Assembly (NCBI GenBank): GCA_024330265.1
Contig: JANDLT010000032.1
Location: 1 to 57,450 of the forward strand
Origin: Pyrinomonadaceae bacterium MAG19_C2-C3
Lineage (GTDB): Bacteria; Acidobacteriota; Blastocatellia; Pyrinomonadales; Pyrinomonadaceae
DNA length: 57,450 nt
Reading direction: 5' to 3'
Positions 44,689 through 52,869 of the stretch are shown piece by piece; position 1 is the stretch's first letter, and each line of letters opens with the position of its first letter. A program made the translations under genes and the position numbers. Below the pieces are notes generated by a model. The model had not been told where the DNA came from. It ran no database searches and was given only the letters and a program-made list of their open reading frames with translations.

Positions 44689-45354
44689 ATGTACATCGAG
44701 GAAATCGTCGTTTCAGCTTACGCCCAGAACGCGCGCATCGTCGCGTGCGAACGCACACGCAAAGCAATCGTCATTGACCCCGGCGATGACGGTGCGCGCT
44801 TTGCCCGCAGGCTCAATGCGCTCGGTTTTGAACTTCAGGCAATCGCCTTGACGCACGCGCATCTTGACCACATCGGCGGCGTCGCGGAACTTAAACGGCT
44901 TCGCCCGAAAGCAGAAATCATCTTGCACAAGGATGATAATCTGCTTTATGAACACTTGCCCGAACAACCCGCGTGGCTCGGCATTCCGCGTTCGCAATGG
45001 GCGATGCTCAACCTGATTTACGATGCGCCGCCGCCCGTCGAACGCTTCTGGCAGGACGAGGAAACGTACACGGTCGGAGAATTAAACTTCGACATCCTTC
45101 ACACGCCCGGACATGCTCTCGGTCACGTCGTGATGTATGAAGCACGCGAACGCATCGTTATCGCGGGCGATACATTGTTTGCCGGAAGCATCGGGCGCAC
45201 GGATTTACCCGGCGGTTCTTACGATGAACTAATCGCTTCGATTAAGACCAAAATTTTGCCGCTCGGTGACGATGTGCGCGTGCTGAACGGACACGGCGAA
45301 GCGACGACGGTCGGGCGCGAACGCGCGACGAATCCTTTTCTGAACTCGCCATAA
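44689..45354 (+). CDS. MBL-fold hydrolase, glyoxalase II-like
   Basis: A 221-residue metallo-beta-lactamase-fold protein. I take the ATG at 44689 (MYIEEIVVSAY), which matches the usual beginning of this group; an ATG 12 codons upstream is possible. Metal motif THAHLDHIGG, the later His in HTPGHALGHV, Asp in IAGDTLFAGS and His in LNGHGEATTVG. This is the YcbL/glyoxalase-II-like set of small thioester hydrolases with unsettled substrates. It ends at a strong bidirectional terminator. Confidence 0.9.
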   Translation: MYIEEIVVSAYAQNARIVACERTRKAIVIDPGDDGARFARRLNALGFELQAIALTHAHLDHIGGVAELKRLRPKAEIILHKDDNLLYEHLPEQPAWLGIPRSQWAMLNLIYDAPPPVERFWQDEETYTVGELNFDILHTPGHALGHVVMYEARERIVIAGDTLFAGSIGRTDLPGGSYDELIASIKTKILPLGDDVRVLNGHGEATTVGRERATNPFLNSP

Positions 45355-45386
45355 AGCGACGCGGGTTGCGGGAACAAATAACAACC

Positions 45387-45427
45387 GCAAGCGGGCGGCG
45401 AGAATCTCAATCTCGCCGCCCGCTTGC
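45387..45427. terminator. Bidirectional terminator between convergent genes
   Basis: A perfect 17-bp stem (GCAAGCGGGCGGCGAGA and its complement, 45387-45403 and 45411-45427) with a 7-base loop. On the minus strand it is followed by GGTTGTTATTTGTT, on the plus strand by AATTTG. It serves the MBL gene and the convergent small protein. Confidence 0.85.
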
Positions 45428-45450
45428 AATTTGATACCGTCGTGATTTTG

Positions 45451-45687
45451 CTAAGAGTTCGTTGTGACGGGCGGTGTCGGGGTTGTTTCGGCGGGTTGGT
45501 GAAGTTGGCTGTCCTTAATCTTTTCCCAACGTGTTTTGAGTTCGCCGTCCAACTCGCTCGGCATCGTTTCGACATCTATGTTCGCTTCGGTGCAGAACAT
45601 GCGCCACAACATAAAGCGCGAATCTAGTTGTCCGGTTTGGTCTGAAATCGCCGGTGGTTGAATTGCATGGTCGTCGGTTGATGCCAT
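45451..45687 (-). CDS. Small hypothetical protein downstream of fbaB
   Basis: A 78-residue acidic protein starting MASTDDHAIQPP, with an AGGGGG site about ten bases upstream; an ATG three codons earlier is too close to it. The core (RFMLWRMFCTEANIDVETMPSE) looks helical and the tail is Thr/Pro-rich. It begins about 30 bases after the aldolase stop and shares its transcript up to the terminator. No family recognised; a functional link with the aldolase is not shown. Confidence 0.65.
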   Translation of the reverse strand: MASTDDHAIQPPAISDQTGQLDSRFMLWRMFCTEANIDVETMPSELDGELKTRWEKIKDSQLHQPAETTPTPPVTTNS

Positions 45688-45715
45688 TGTTCTCATTCCC
45701 CCTGTGGTGTTTATT

Positions 45716-46825
45716 TTAAGCGACGGTGATTTCAGGCGCGAGATAAATATCCTGAATCAAGTTCAAAAGTTCCACGCCTTCGGTCATCGGACGTTGAAAG
45801 GCTTTGCGCCCAGAAATTAGTCCCATGCCACCGCCGCGTTTGTTGATGACGGCGGTGCGCGCCGCGTCTTTCATGTCGCTCGCGCCTTTGGAGTCGCCGC
45901 CGGAATTGATAAGCCCGGCGCGTCCCATATAGCAATTTGCCACTTGGTAACGCACAAGGTCAATCGGGTGGTCGGTGGTTAATTCAGAGTAAATCTTATC
46001 GCTCGATTTGCCGTAACTGCTTCCGGCGGCGATGTTCAGCGCGTTGTAGCCGCCGTTTCTCTCAGGCAATTTCTGCTTGATGATGTCGGCTTTAATCGTC
46101 ACGCCTAAGTGATTTGCCTGCGCGGTTAAATCAGCCGCCGTGTGCATATCGCCGCCTTCGGTTTTGAACTTCGGGTTGCGAAGGTAGCACCACAGAATCG
46201 TCGCCATGCCGAGTTCGTGTGCAAAGGCGAATTGCTCCGCGACTTCGACAATCTGGCGCGGCGATTCATCCGAGCCGAAATAGACGGTCGCGCCGACCGC
46301 GACCGCGCCCATATCGCGTGCTTCCTGAATCGTGCCGAACAAGATTTGGTCGTGTTTGTTCGGGTATGAGAGAAGTTCGTTGTGGTTGATTTTGACGATG
46401 AATGGAATCTTGTGCGCGTACTTGCGCGCCACCGAGCCGAGTACGCCGAACGTCGAAGCGACGGCGTTACATCCGCCTTCATGCGCGAGTTTGACGATGT
46501 TCTCCGGGTCGAAATACTGCGGGTTCGGAGCGAACGACGCACCCGCCGAATGCTCAATTCCTTGATCAACCGGAAGGATTGAGAGATACCCCGTACCCGC
46601 GAGGCGTCCGTTGTCGAAAAGCGTTTGCAGGCTGCGTATGACGGGAATAGGACGGTCGGAGAGCAGCCACACGCGGTCAACATAATCAGGTGTCGGGAGG
46701 TGAATGTTTGCGCGAGGAATGGTGTTCGAGGTGTGGTCTAAAAGCGAGCGCGTATCGTCGCCAAGTAATTGTTCGATGCGGTCAATCACGCTGCCCGCCG
46801 TGTTGCGTTTTAATTCCGTCGCCAT
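45716..46825 (-). CDS. fbaB: Fructose-bisphosphate aldolase, class I (FbaB/DhnA type)
   Basis: A 369-residue Schiff-base aldolase of glycolysis and gluconeogenesis. The start is the ATG at 46825 ([11 protein letters not shown]) with AAGGAGAAG upstream; the frame is open 35 codons further but with untypical sequence. Recognisable: [40 protein letters not shown] and [17 protein letters not shown], which holds the likely Schiff-base Lys, then [11 protein letters not shown]. Homologous to E. coli FbaB and not related to the zinc-dependent class II enzyme. Confidence 0.95.
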   Translation of the reverse strand: MATELKRNTAGSVIDRIEQLLGDDTRSLLDHTSNTIPRANIHLPTPDYVDRVWLLSDRPIPVIRSLQTLFDNGRLAGTGYLSILPVDQGIEHSAGASFAPNPQYFDPENIVKLAHEGGCNAVASTFGVLGSVARKYAHKIPFIVKINHNELLSYPNKHDQILFGTIQEARDMGAVAVGATVYFGSDESPRQIVEVAEQFAFAHELGMATILWCYLRNPKFKTEGGDMHTAADLTAQANHLGVTIKADIIKQKLPERNGGYNALNIAAGSSYGKSSDKIYSELTTDHPIDLVRYQVANCYMGRAGLINSGGDSKGASDMKDAARTAVINKRGGGMGLISGRKAFQRPMTEGVELLNLIQDIYLAPEITVA

Positions 46826-46906
46826 CTTTCGCTTCTCCTTCGGATGTGCATTTATAAGCCGCTGATTTCTGCGATTGCGCGCGGGATTATAGCACGCACT
46901 GACGAC

Positions 46907-46947
46907 GAAAGACGTGGCGGGAAATCTCACTTCCCGCCACGTCTTTC
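46907..46947 (-). terminator. Hairpin between the Oar-like receptor and fbaB
   Basis: A perfect 17-bp stem (GAAAGACGTGGCGGGAA and its complement, 46907-46923 and 46931-46947) with a 7-base loop. It lies about 45 bases past the receptor stop on the minus strand and upstream of fbaB. It probably ends the receptor transcript, although only a short T run follows. Confidence 0.75.
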
Positions 46948-46990
46948 AGGTAACAAAGTCTTTCCGGCAAGACGACCAAAGTCCCTTGTC

Positions 46991-49921
46991 TTAGAAACTG
47001 AAGCGGACTCCCATTTCGATGCGACGATTGCCGCCGAATTGACCGCCACCACCACCGAAGCCGCCCGCGCTGGAAAATGATTGACCGAAGCGGCTCGAAC
47101 TCAAGTTGCCGACGGGTGTGCCTTCATTCGTGGTGTTCAAAATGTTTCGCACTTGAAGCGAGAACGTCAGGTTATAGGGGCTGTTGCTTGACGCGCCGCC
47201 TCTGCCGCCGCCGCGCCCACCACCAAAGCCGCCGCCACCGAAACCACCGCCGCCTCTGCCGCCGCCACCTTGTTGATTGGCTGCCACGTCACTGCTTTCG
47301 CCGCCGAAGCCGAAGGTTTTACTGGCGCGCAGGTTGACATTGAAAAACGATGGAGCTTGCCCGAAGTTGCGCGGGATGACGGTATCGGCAAGCGACGGGT
47401 CGAAGGTGAAGTTGAAGCGGTCGGTTAAGTTGCGCGCGGCAATCGCGTCGGCAAGTTGGGTGTAAGTCGGGCGTTCCGCAAACAGCGTGTCGCCGTTGGT
47501 ATCGAAGCCGGTCGTGATGTTGTACGGGCGACCGGAGAACGCCGTGACGAACGGGCTGAGGCTGATGCCGTAAGGAGCAGTGAAATTGCCGACGATGACG
47601 AAGCGATGGCGTATGTCTTGAGCCGCCCTGCCGTATTCGTTCGTGAAATCGTAAGGGTCGGCGGCGAACGTACCCGCGCCGTCGGTGTCGCTGTTGGCTT
47701 TGTTCAAAGCGTAGTTGGCGAACAGTGAAACGCGCGGATTGAGTTGGCTTCTGACGTTGACGATGAATTGATTCTGGTTGAAGCGTCCCGATGATTCATA
47801 TTGATAAATGTTGCCGGGTGCGTTTGTCGGATTCGGATATTGCGCGGAAACAATATCGCCGTCCGCGCTGCGAACAATCGTGCCGGGAAGCGGGGCGTTC
47901 GTATTGCGCGAACGAAGCAGGTGAAGCGTGCGCGCGTTAAGATAAGTGAGCGAAACCGTCGTGTTGAACGGCAACTGACGCTCGATGCTGAATGAGGTTT
48001 GCATCGTGTACGGAGCTTGTAAATCTTCCGCGACGCGGCGCACGGTTTGCGGCAAGGCGAAGCTGTTGAGAGTTTCAATCGTCGGAATCTTCGAGATTGT
48101 ACCGTCCGCGTTGAAGACGACGGCATCGAGAATGTTCGGGTCGGTGACGATGAATTGTTGTTGGTTCGTGCCGTTAAAGCGGTTTGCCTGAAGCGTCAGA
48201 TTTTCACCGAAGCGGTCATAGAAGACGCCGAAGCCGCCGCGAATCACGGTCTTGGGTCTGCCCTGTCCGTTCGCTCCCGGCGAGTACGCGAACGAGAAGC
48301 GCGGGGCGAAATTGAGATTGCTGCTGATGTTGGTTTGCGTTTCGTAACGAAGCCCGAACGAGAGCGTCAGGTCAGGACGCACGCGCCAATCGTCTTGCAA
48401 GAACAGACCTAAATCGGTCTGCTTGACGGTGGCGAGCGGGTTGCCGCCCGCGATGGTGAACTGTGTGGGACCTGCGCCGTCAATGTTAAGCAGCGTGTTG
48501 CGATAAAGTTCAAGCGAGGTAAGGGTCGGAGTACCCGCGAAGGTGAATGTCCCCGCGAAGTTGTTCGGCGATGAATCGGCGAGGCGTATGTGACGCAAAC
48601 GCGCTCCGGTTTTCAGGCTGTGCGTGCCGAGTGTGAAGGTCGTGTAGTTTTGAAACTCGAAGCGACTTTCATCACCAAACCCGACACCGACACCGGAGCC
48701 GCCGCCGTTGAACGCGCCGAGAACATTGACGGACGGAATCAGGTTGTTGCCGTTCTGTTCGTCGCGGCGGCTGATGTATTGAAAGCGCGTTTCGTTGATG
48801 ATGGACGAATTGATAATCGCCGTTTCCGTCAATTGAATTGTGTGTTCGACGCGCTCGGTGTCGAAGGCGCGCGTCGGCAAACTGAGTTCACCGATGCCTT
48901 GATTCTCTCCGCGTGAGCGCGAGTATGAATAACGTCCGGCAAGCGTGTTGGTGGAATTTATCGCGTAGTCAAAGCGCGGGCTAAACGTCGTGCGCGTGCG
49001 CGGGACAAGCACTCCGAGTTGAAACGGCGTGATGTTAAGCGAAGGGTCAAGCGTCAAAGCGTTGATGACGGCGTTGTCGTCCGTATCTTGTTTGCTGAAG
49101 TCGAGGAAGAACGACGCTTTGTTTTTGACGATGGGACCCGACAAATTGAAATCGTATTCGCGGTTTTGAAACGCGGCGCGGTTGGGCGCGAATGGGTTGC
49201 GCGAATTAAGCGATTCATCTTCAAACTCGAACTCGGCTTGACCGCGAAAGCGATTCGTTCCCGGCTTCGTCAAAATCTCGACGCGCCCGAAACCGAGACG
49301 GTCATACTCCGATGAAAACGGATTCGAGTTGATGCGGATTTCGCGTATGGTTTCACGCGGCGGAAGACGCCCGCCCGTGAAGCCGTCAATGAAAATCTGA
49401 CCGCCGTTCGGACCTGCTCCGGGTCCCGCTAAGGCTTGAAGCGCGGCGGCTAAATCATCCGGGTCATCGGGCAAAGCTTCGATGTCGGCTTCGCGCAAGA
49501 CGACCGCACTCGCGTTGTTTTCCGGGTCGGTGCTGACCGGAGCCTCGCCCGCGACGGTCACTTCTTCTGCGGCAATCGTGATGCCGAGCGTGATGTTAAG
49601 CGGCGTGACGGTGCTATTCGTGACGGCGACTCCGGCGTTCTCATACTGTGCGAAACCTTCCGCCGCGACACGCACGGTGTACGTCCCGAAGGTGAGTCCG
49701 GTCAAGGTATAAACGCCTTCGCCGTTTGTCGTCGCGGTTTTTTCAATCCCGTTGGCATCAATGGTCGAAACGGTCGCACCGACGACGAGACCGCCGGATT
49801 CGTCCGCGACTTGACCGCGTAAAGTTCCGGTCGTCTGCTGTGCCAAGCCTAAGCCGCCGCACAGAATTAACGTCAACATCAAACTGACGCTTCGCTTAAA
49901 TAAATCACTCAATAAACTCAT
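46991..49921 (-). CDS. Oar-like TonB-dependent receptor with a glycine-rich insertion
   Basis: A 976-residue outer-membrane receptor. Signal peptide (SLMLTLILCGGLGLAQQ), carboxypeptidase-regulatory-like domain (about 30-115, VADESGGLVVGATVSTID), plug (about 120-250: LPDDPDDLAAALQALAGPG, IFIDGFTGGRLPPRE and GFGRVEILTKPGT) and a barrel ending in GVRFSF. Near residue 900 there is a striking Gly/Phe/Arg stretch of about 30 residues (QGGGGRGGGGFGGGGFGGG) in a C-terminal loop, and a second one (GGFGGGGGQFGG) close to the end. Substrate unknown. An inverted-repeat element lies just upstream of the start. Confidence 0.93.
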   Translation of the reverse strand: MSLLSDLFKRSVSLMLTLILCGGLGLAQQTTGTLRGQVADESGGLVVGATVSTIDANGIEKTATTNGEGVYTLTGLTFGTYTVRVAAEGFAQYENAGVAVTNSTVTPLNITLGITIAAEEVTVAGEAPVSTDPENNASAVVLREADIEALPDDPDDLAAALQALAGPGAGPNGGQIFIDGFTGGRLPPRETIREIRINSNPFSSEYDRLGFGRVEILTKPGTNRFRGQAEFEFEDESLNSRNPFAPNRAAFQNREYDFNLSGPIVKNKASFFLDFSKQDTDDNAVINALTLDPSLNITPFQLGVLVPRTRTTFSPRFDYAINSTNTLAGRYSYSRSRGENQGIGELSLPTRAFDTERVEHTIQLTETAIINSSIINETRFQYISRRDEQNGNNLIPSVNVLGAFNGGGSGVGVGFGDESRFEFQNYTTFTLGTHSLKTGARLRHIRLADSSPNNFAGTFTFAGTPTLTSLELYRNTLLNIDGAGPTQFTIAGGNPLATVKQTDLGLFLQDDWRVRPDLTLSFGLRYETQTNISSNLNFAPRFSFAYSPGANGQGRPKTVIRGGFGVFYDRFGENLTLQANRFNGTNQQQFIVTDPNILDAVVFNADGTISKIPTIETLNSFALPQTVRRVAEDLQAPYTMQTSFSIERQLPFNTTVSLTYLNARTLHLLRSRNTNAPLPGTIVRSADGDIVSAQYPNPTNAPGNIYQYESSGRFNQNQFIVNVRSQLNPRVSLFANYALNKANSDTDGAGTFAADPYDFTNEYGRAAQDIRHRFVIVGNFTAPYGISLSPFVTAFSGRPYNITTGFDTNGDTLFAERPTYTQLADAIAARNLTDRFNFTFDPSLADTVIPRNFGQAPSFFNVNLRASKTFGFGGESSDVAANQQGGGGRGGGGFGGGGFGGGRGGGRGGASSNSPYNLTFSLQVRNILNTTNEGTPVGNLSSSRFGQSFSSAGGFGGGGGQFGGNRRIEMGVRFSF

Positions 49922-50235
49922 ATCCTATCCCTTAAAATAAAAATCGTAACTACTCAGCCGTCTTCAGACGGCTTCCCCGCAGGGCGCATAGACCAGCCGT
50001 TTGACGGCTGGGTTGGTAGTTGAAAAATATAGAAGGGCGTTTCAACGTCCTTCTCTCATCCGGCTTTAGCCACCACACCCGAACGGCTCAAGCCTCATGC
50101 CGGAAGCCCGTTAGAAACGGGCTGCTGAACTTGGTTGGCAATAGTCCCCAGCCGTCAAACGGCTGGTCTATGTGCCGCTTCGCGGAAAGCCGCGTGAACG
50201 CGGCTGAGTAGTTACTAAAAATCAATAAATTCAAA
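49922..50235. other. Intergenic region filled by an inverted-repeat element
   Basis: 314 bp. Apart from the short promoter-proximal flanks, it is occupied by the 270-bp element at 49946-50215. It therefore separates the glycine-rich receptor from the LTxxQ gene upstream on the same strand. Confidence 0.7.
49946..50215. mobile_element. MITE-like element, 270 bp, with 15-bp terminal repeats and 8-bp target duplication
   Basis: Ends: GTAACTACTCAGCCG (49946-49960) and its exact complement (50201-50215). They are flanked by a perfect 8-bp direct repeat, TAAAAATC (49938-49945 and 50216-50223). Sub-terminal inverted blocks (CATAGACCAGCCGTTTGACG and its mirror at the other end) and small hairpins (GCCGTCTTCAGACGGC, AGCCCGTTAGAAACGGGCT) lie inside. 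No transposase. The element sits 25 bases upstream of the receptor start codon, between the promoter region and gene or within its leader. Confidence 0.92.
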
Positions 50236-50631
50236 TCACCGCCCATTGCGTTCTTCGCGCCGTGCATCGCGTGCGTCGCGTTCGGCAACCTTGAGGTCGA
50301 AAATCTTTTGTTGTTCGGCGGTCAACACCGCCCTGATGCGCGTCCGTCCGTCATCGCGTATCCGGTCATAACGCGGGCGGGCTTCGGCGCGCAAACGGCG
50401 ATATTCCTCGCGCGTCTCATCGAGAACGGCGCGTACCTGCGCCGCCTGTTTATCACTTAAATTTAGGTCACGCCGCAGACGCTCGAAGACATCGCTTCGG
50501 TGTCGTTCGCGCCCGCCGCCGAACTGCGAACGGTACACGCCCACAAGCGATGCTCCGGTCACACACCCAAGCACAAAAACGAGAACTATGACCAACCAGA
50601 TTTTTAGTTTATTACCCGTCAAACGATTCAT
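50236..50631 (-). CDS. LTxxQ (Spy/CpxP/CnrX-like) periplasmic sensor-type protein
   Basis: A 131-residue protein with one N-terminal membrane anchor or signal (KIWLVIVLVFVLGCVTGAS) and a helical hairpin domain: LRRDLNLSDKQAAQVRAVLDET and later IRAVLTAEQQKIFDLKV, the two LTxxQ-like repeats of the Spy/CpxP and CnrX/Metal_resist group. These are periplasmic chaperones or metal/stress sensors. Its ATG overlaps the stop of the anti-sigma-like gene by four bases. With the sigma factor upstream, this suggests it is the sensing member of the module. Confidence 0.85.
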   Translation of the reverse strand: MNRLTGNKLKIWLVIVLVFVLGCVTGASLVGVYRSQFGGGRERHRSDVFERLRRDLNLSDKQAAQVRAVLDETREEYRRLRAEARPRYDRIRDDGRTRIRAVLTAEQQKIFDLKVAERDARDARREERNGR

Positions 50632-51083
50632 CTTGATAACCCCGCATCATCGCTGCCGCCACTATCGCCGCTACCGTAAAGCGTATCGAAAACTTCATCA
50701 CGCGAAAGCGCGTCGCGGTCGGCAAACAGAACGTGTTCGACGCCCGCATCGTTGGCGGCAAACATCACTTCATCCGTAAATAATGATTCGGGTGAAATGT
50801 TTGAAGTCCCGCCAAACCAGAACACGCCGAACGCCATCGCCGCCGCCAAGCCCATCGCGGGGACGGCGCGCCATGCAACCGTCAACATCGTCAACCAACT
50901 CTCGCCCGCTTCGCGTCGTTCGCGTTCGGCGGCGATGCGTGCGCGCACACGCGCATAAAGAAACGGCGATGCGGCGACGGCTTCGATTTCCCGCTCGTCC
51001 ACTTCGGCGGCGCGGCTTACCACCGCCGCCCCTAAACGGTCGAGACGTGCTTTCGTTAATTGTCTGTGATGTCTGCCGAACAT
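50628..51083 (-). CDS. Probable membrane anti-sigma factor
   Basis: A 151-residue protein. I start it at the ATG at 51083 (MFGRHHRQLTKARLD), with AAAGAGG upstream. A cytosolic helical part (residues 1-65), one membrane segment (about 70-91, AVPAMGLAAAMAFGVFWFGG) and a periplasmic acidic tail give the topology of an anti-sigma factor. The zinc-binding HxxxCxxC motif of many anti-sigma factors is absent. It lies 70 bases after the ECF sigma gene and overlaps the LTxxQ gene. Function is inferred from topology and position. Confidence 0.7.
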   Translation of the reverse strand: MFGRHHRQLTKARLDRLGAAVVSRAAEVDEREIEAVAASPFLYARVRARIAAERERREAGESWLTMLTVAWRAVPAMGLAAAMAFGVFWFGGTSNISPESLFTDEVMFAANDAGVEHVLFADRDALSRDEVFDTLYGSGDSGGSDDAGLSR

Positions 51084-51153
51084 AGTTAAAACCTCTTTCG
51101 CCGAAAGTGATGCGCTGATGCTAAATAGAGAGACGACAAATAAATCGAACGGG

Positions 51154-51759
51154 TTACAAAAACCTGTGAAGCGTTGCGCGCAAACTCGCCCGCGCACGAT
51201 GCGCGCGGACTTTGACTTTGGCGATTGACCATCCGGTCATCTCCGCGACTTCCGCGACGGAAGCTTCTTCGCCGTTAAGCAAAGTCAAAACCAAACGGTC
51301 TTCAGGACTCAAACGCGCGAGAAGTTTATGTGCCAAATCGCGCGAGATGAGTGCGCTTTCGATGTCGCCGTCTTCACCTTCCGCGCGCAGGTTCGCTTCG
51401 AGGTGCGCGGTTTCTTCTTCCGATAACTCGCTTTCACGGCGGCGTCCGGTGCGCCGCAATTCGTCATAAGCAGCGTTGGTGGCGATTCGCGCGAGCCACG
51501 CCGGAAAAGATTTATCGTGCGTGCCGTCAAAGGATTCGAGCGCGAAAAAGGCTTTGACGAAAGTTTCCTGAATCACATCTTCGACCTGTTCACGCCGCTT
51601 GAAAAAACGATTGATGATGAACGCGACGCGGCGACGATGACGATTGAACAACTCCTCAAACGCCGCCTCATCGCCTGAACGCACGCGCCCGACGAGTTCG
51701 GCATCCGTCGCTTCGGGAGTGACGGAATCAGAACCGTTTGCCATCTCGTCGTTCACCAA
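51154..51759 (-). CDS. ECF-type RNA polymerase sigma factor
   Basis: A sigma-70 family protein of up to 201 residues. Region 2 is seen at about 22-95 (AFEELFNRHRRRVAFIINRF, VEDVIQETFVKAF, FPAWLARIATNAAYDELRR). Region 4 at about 140-195 has the helix-turn-helix VAEMTGWSIAKVKVRAHRAR. The start may be the TTG at 51759, a GTG one codon on, or the ATG at 51744 (MANGSDSV); no strong ribosome site decides. An acidic linker joins the two domains. It heads a three-gene unit with the anti-sigma-like and LTxxQ genes. Confidence 0.92.
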   Translation of the reverse strand: MVNDEMANGSDSVTPEATDAELVGRVRSGDEAAFEELFNRHRRRVAFIINRFFKRREQVEDVIQETFVKAFFALESFDGTHDKSFPAWLARIATNAAYDELRRTGRRRESELSEEETAHLEANLRAEGEDGDIESALISRDLAHKLLARLSPEDRLVLTLLNGEEASVAEVAEMTGWSIAKVKVRAHRARASLRATLHRFL

Positions 51760-51816
51760 TCGTCACGCCCGCGCCAAGTGAAAAAAGTTGAAAAGTAAAA
51801 CAGTAAAGTGAAAACA

Positions 51817-51851
51817 GTTTCGGCAGCCTTCCTGCGAAGAACTGCCGAAAC
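51817..51851 (-). terminator. Terminator of the RPNGRT-repeat gene
   Basis: A perfect 10-bp stem (GTTTCGGCAG / CTGCCGAAAC) with a 15-base loop is followed on the minus strand by TGTTTTCACTTTACTGTTTT. It lies about 50 bases past the stop of the repeat protein. Confidence 0.7.
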
Positions 51852-51899
51852 CGAACTTATGAACTTCGCCGTTTTTAAGCCAATCGGCTTGCGGACCGC

Positions 51900-52199
51900 T
51901 TAGTTACGATAAATGCGTCTGCCGTTTGGCAACACGGTCACATATCTGCCGTTCGATAAACGATACGTCCGCCCTTGCTGCACACCGCGACGGCGCGCAT
52001 TCGGTCTGACCACCGTGCGACCGTTCGGACGACGAACAATCGTGCGACCGTTCGGACGACGAATCACGCGCGAACCGTTGCGGCGAACCGTGACGGTTCT
52101 GCCGTTTTGCGTGCGATAAGTCGTTTGCGCCGACGACGTGACTGCCGTACCGAGCATCAGGGCGCACATCACGAAAAATACTTTCAGCTTGTTCTTCAT
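51900..52199 (-). CDS. Secreted Arg-rich protein with RPNGRT repeats
   Basis: A 99-residue protein starting at the ATG at 52199, preceded by GGAGGATAAG. A signal peptide (KVFFVMCALMLGTAVTSSAQ) is followed by a mature part of about 75 residues with tandem units: NGRTVTVRR, NGSRVIRRP, NGRTIVRRP, NGRTVVRPN, then NGRYVTVLPNGRRIYRN. Arg makes up roughly a quarter of the mature protein, giving a strong positive charge. The alternation suggests short beta strands with NG turns. No family recognised. It lies between the ECF sigma gene and a Spy-like gene on the same strand, hinting at an envelope role. Confidence 0.78.
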   Translation of the reverse strand: MKNKLKVFFVMCALMLGTAVTSSAQTTYRTQNGRTVTVRRNGSRVIRRPNGRTIVRRPNGRTVVRPNARRRGVQQGRTYRLSNGRYVTVLPNGRRIYRN

Positions 52200-52270
52200 T
52201 TTCTTATCCTCCACTAAATGTTTTAAGGAGAGCCTTTGATACATCAGGGGAGATGTCTTGTGACGATTGA

Positions 52271-52310
52271 AGGCTTCCGCGCTCTGTTTGAATTTGGAGC
52301 GCGGAAGCCT
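52271..52310 (-). terminator. Terminator of the Spy-like gene
   Basis: A perfect 14-bp stem (AGGCTTCCGCGCTC and its complement) with a 12-base loop lies 17 bases past the stop of the Spy-like gene. It is followed on the minus strand only by TTCAATCG, so it may be a weak or rho-assisted terminator. Confidence 0.65.
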
Positions 52311-52326
52311 CTCGATTTCTAAGACC

Positions 52327-52869
52327 TTACAAACTCTGCGTTGCATTCGACTGGCGTTGTGCGCGTCGTTGTTGACGACGTTGTTCGCGCTGTTGACGGG
52401 CAGCCGTGATTTGCGCCTTCTGCTCGGCGGTCAAAACGGCGTACATCTCCGACATCATGCGCGCCCGCGCGACTTCCATTTCGACATGCGCGTTGGCGCG
52501 GGCTTGGGCTGCCGCGCGCACTGCCGCTTCGTTAAACGTGCCGTCGGTCAGAGCATCGACGCCGCCACCACCGCGTTGGGCTTTGCCTTGTCCACGCATT
52601 GCCTTGAAGCTTTCTTTGTAACGCGCGGAAATCTGTTGCATCTGTTGCTTCTGCGCTTCCGTCAGATTGAGTTGCGCCCCGAAGCGTCCGAACATACTGT
52701 GTCCGCCGCGCATCCCTTTACCACCGCCGCGATGCCCGCGCTCCATGCGTTTCGTCTCGCCTTGATTCGGCGTTTGTGTTTGTTGTGCGAATCCGGCGTC
52801 GCCGGATAGTGCCATCGCTCCGACGAGGGTCAGCCCGCCGATGATTTTCTTTGAACGTGTGAATTGCAT
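52327..52869 (-). CDS. Spy/CpxP family periplasmic protein
   Basis: A 180-residue protein with a signal peptide (IIGGLTLVGAMALSGDAGFAQ), a Gly/Arg/His-rich segment (RGHRGGGKGMRGGHSMFG), and a helical domain with two LTxxQ motifs (QLNLTEAQKQQM and AVLTAEQKAQI). It ends in a Gln/Arg-rich tail. Spy and CpxP are envelope chaperones or stress sensors; the His/Gly-rich part could bind metal. A second LTxxQ protein is encoded 2 kb away, beside the ECF sigma factor, so both may belong to one stress response. Confidence 0.88.
   Translation of the reverse strand: MQFTRSKKIIGGLTLVGAMALSGDAGFAQQTQTPNQGETKRMERGHRGGGKGMRGGHSMFGRFGAQLNLTEAQKQQMQQISARYKESFKAMRGQGKAQRGGGGVDALTDGTFNEAAVRAAAQARANAHVEMEVARARMMSEMYAVLTAEQKAQITAARQQREQRRQQRRAQRQSNATQSL

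Noticed and set aside
46826..46930. 35-codon N-terminal extension of the aldolase
   Set aside because: Homologous sequence begins near [11 protein letters not shown], which has an excellent ribosome site. The extension has untypical composition.
50020..50211. Plus-strand frame of 63 codons
   Set aside because: Lies entirely inside the 270-bp inverted-repeat element and ends in its terminal repeat.
51940..52100. CRISPR-like periodicity in the GACGAACAATCGTGCGACC region
   Set aside because: The repeated DNA words encode the RPNGRT units of one reading frame. There are no spacers and the period is about 27 bases.
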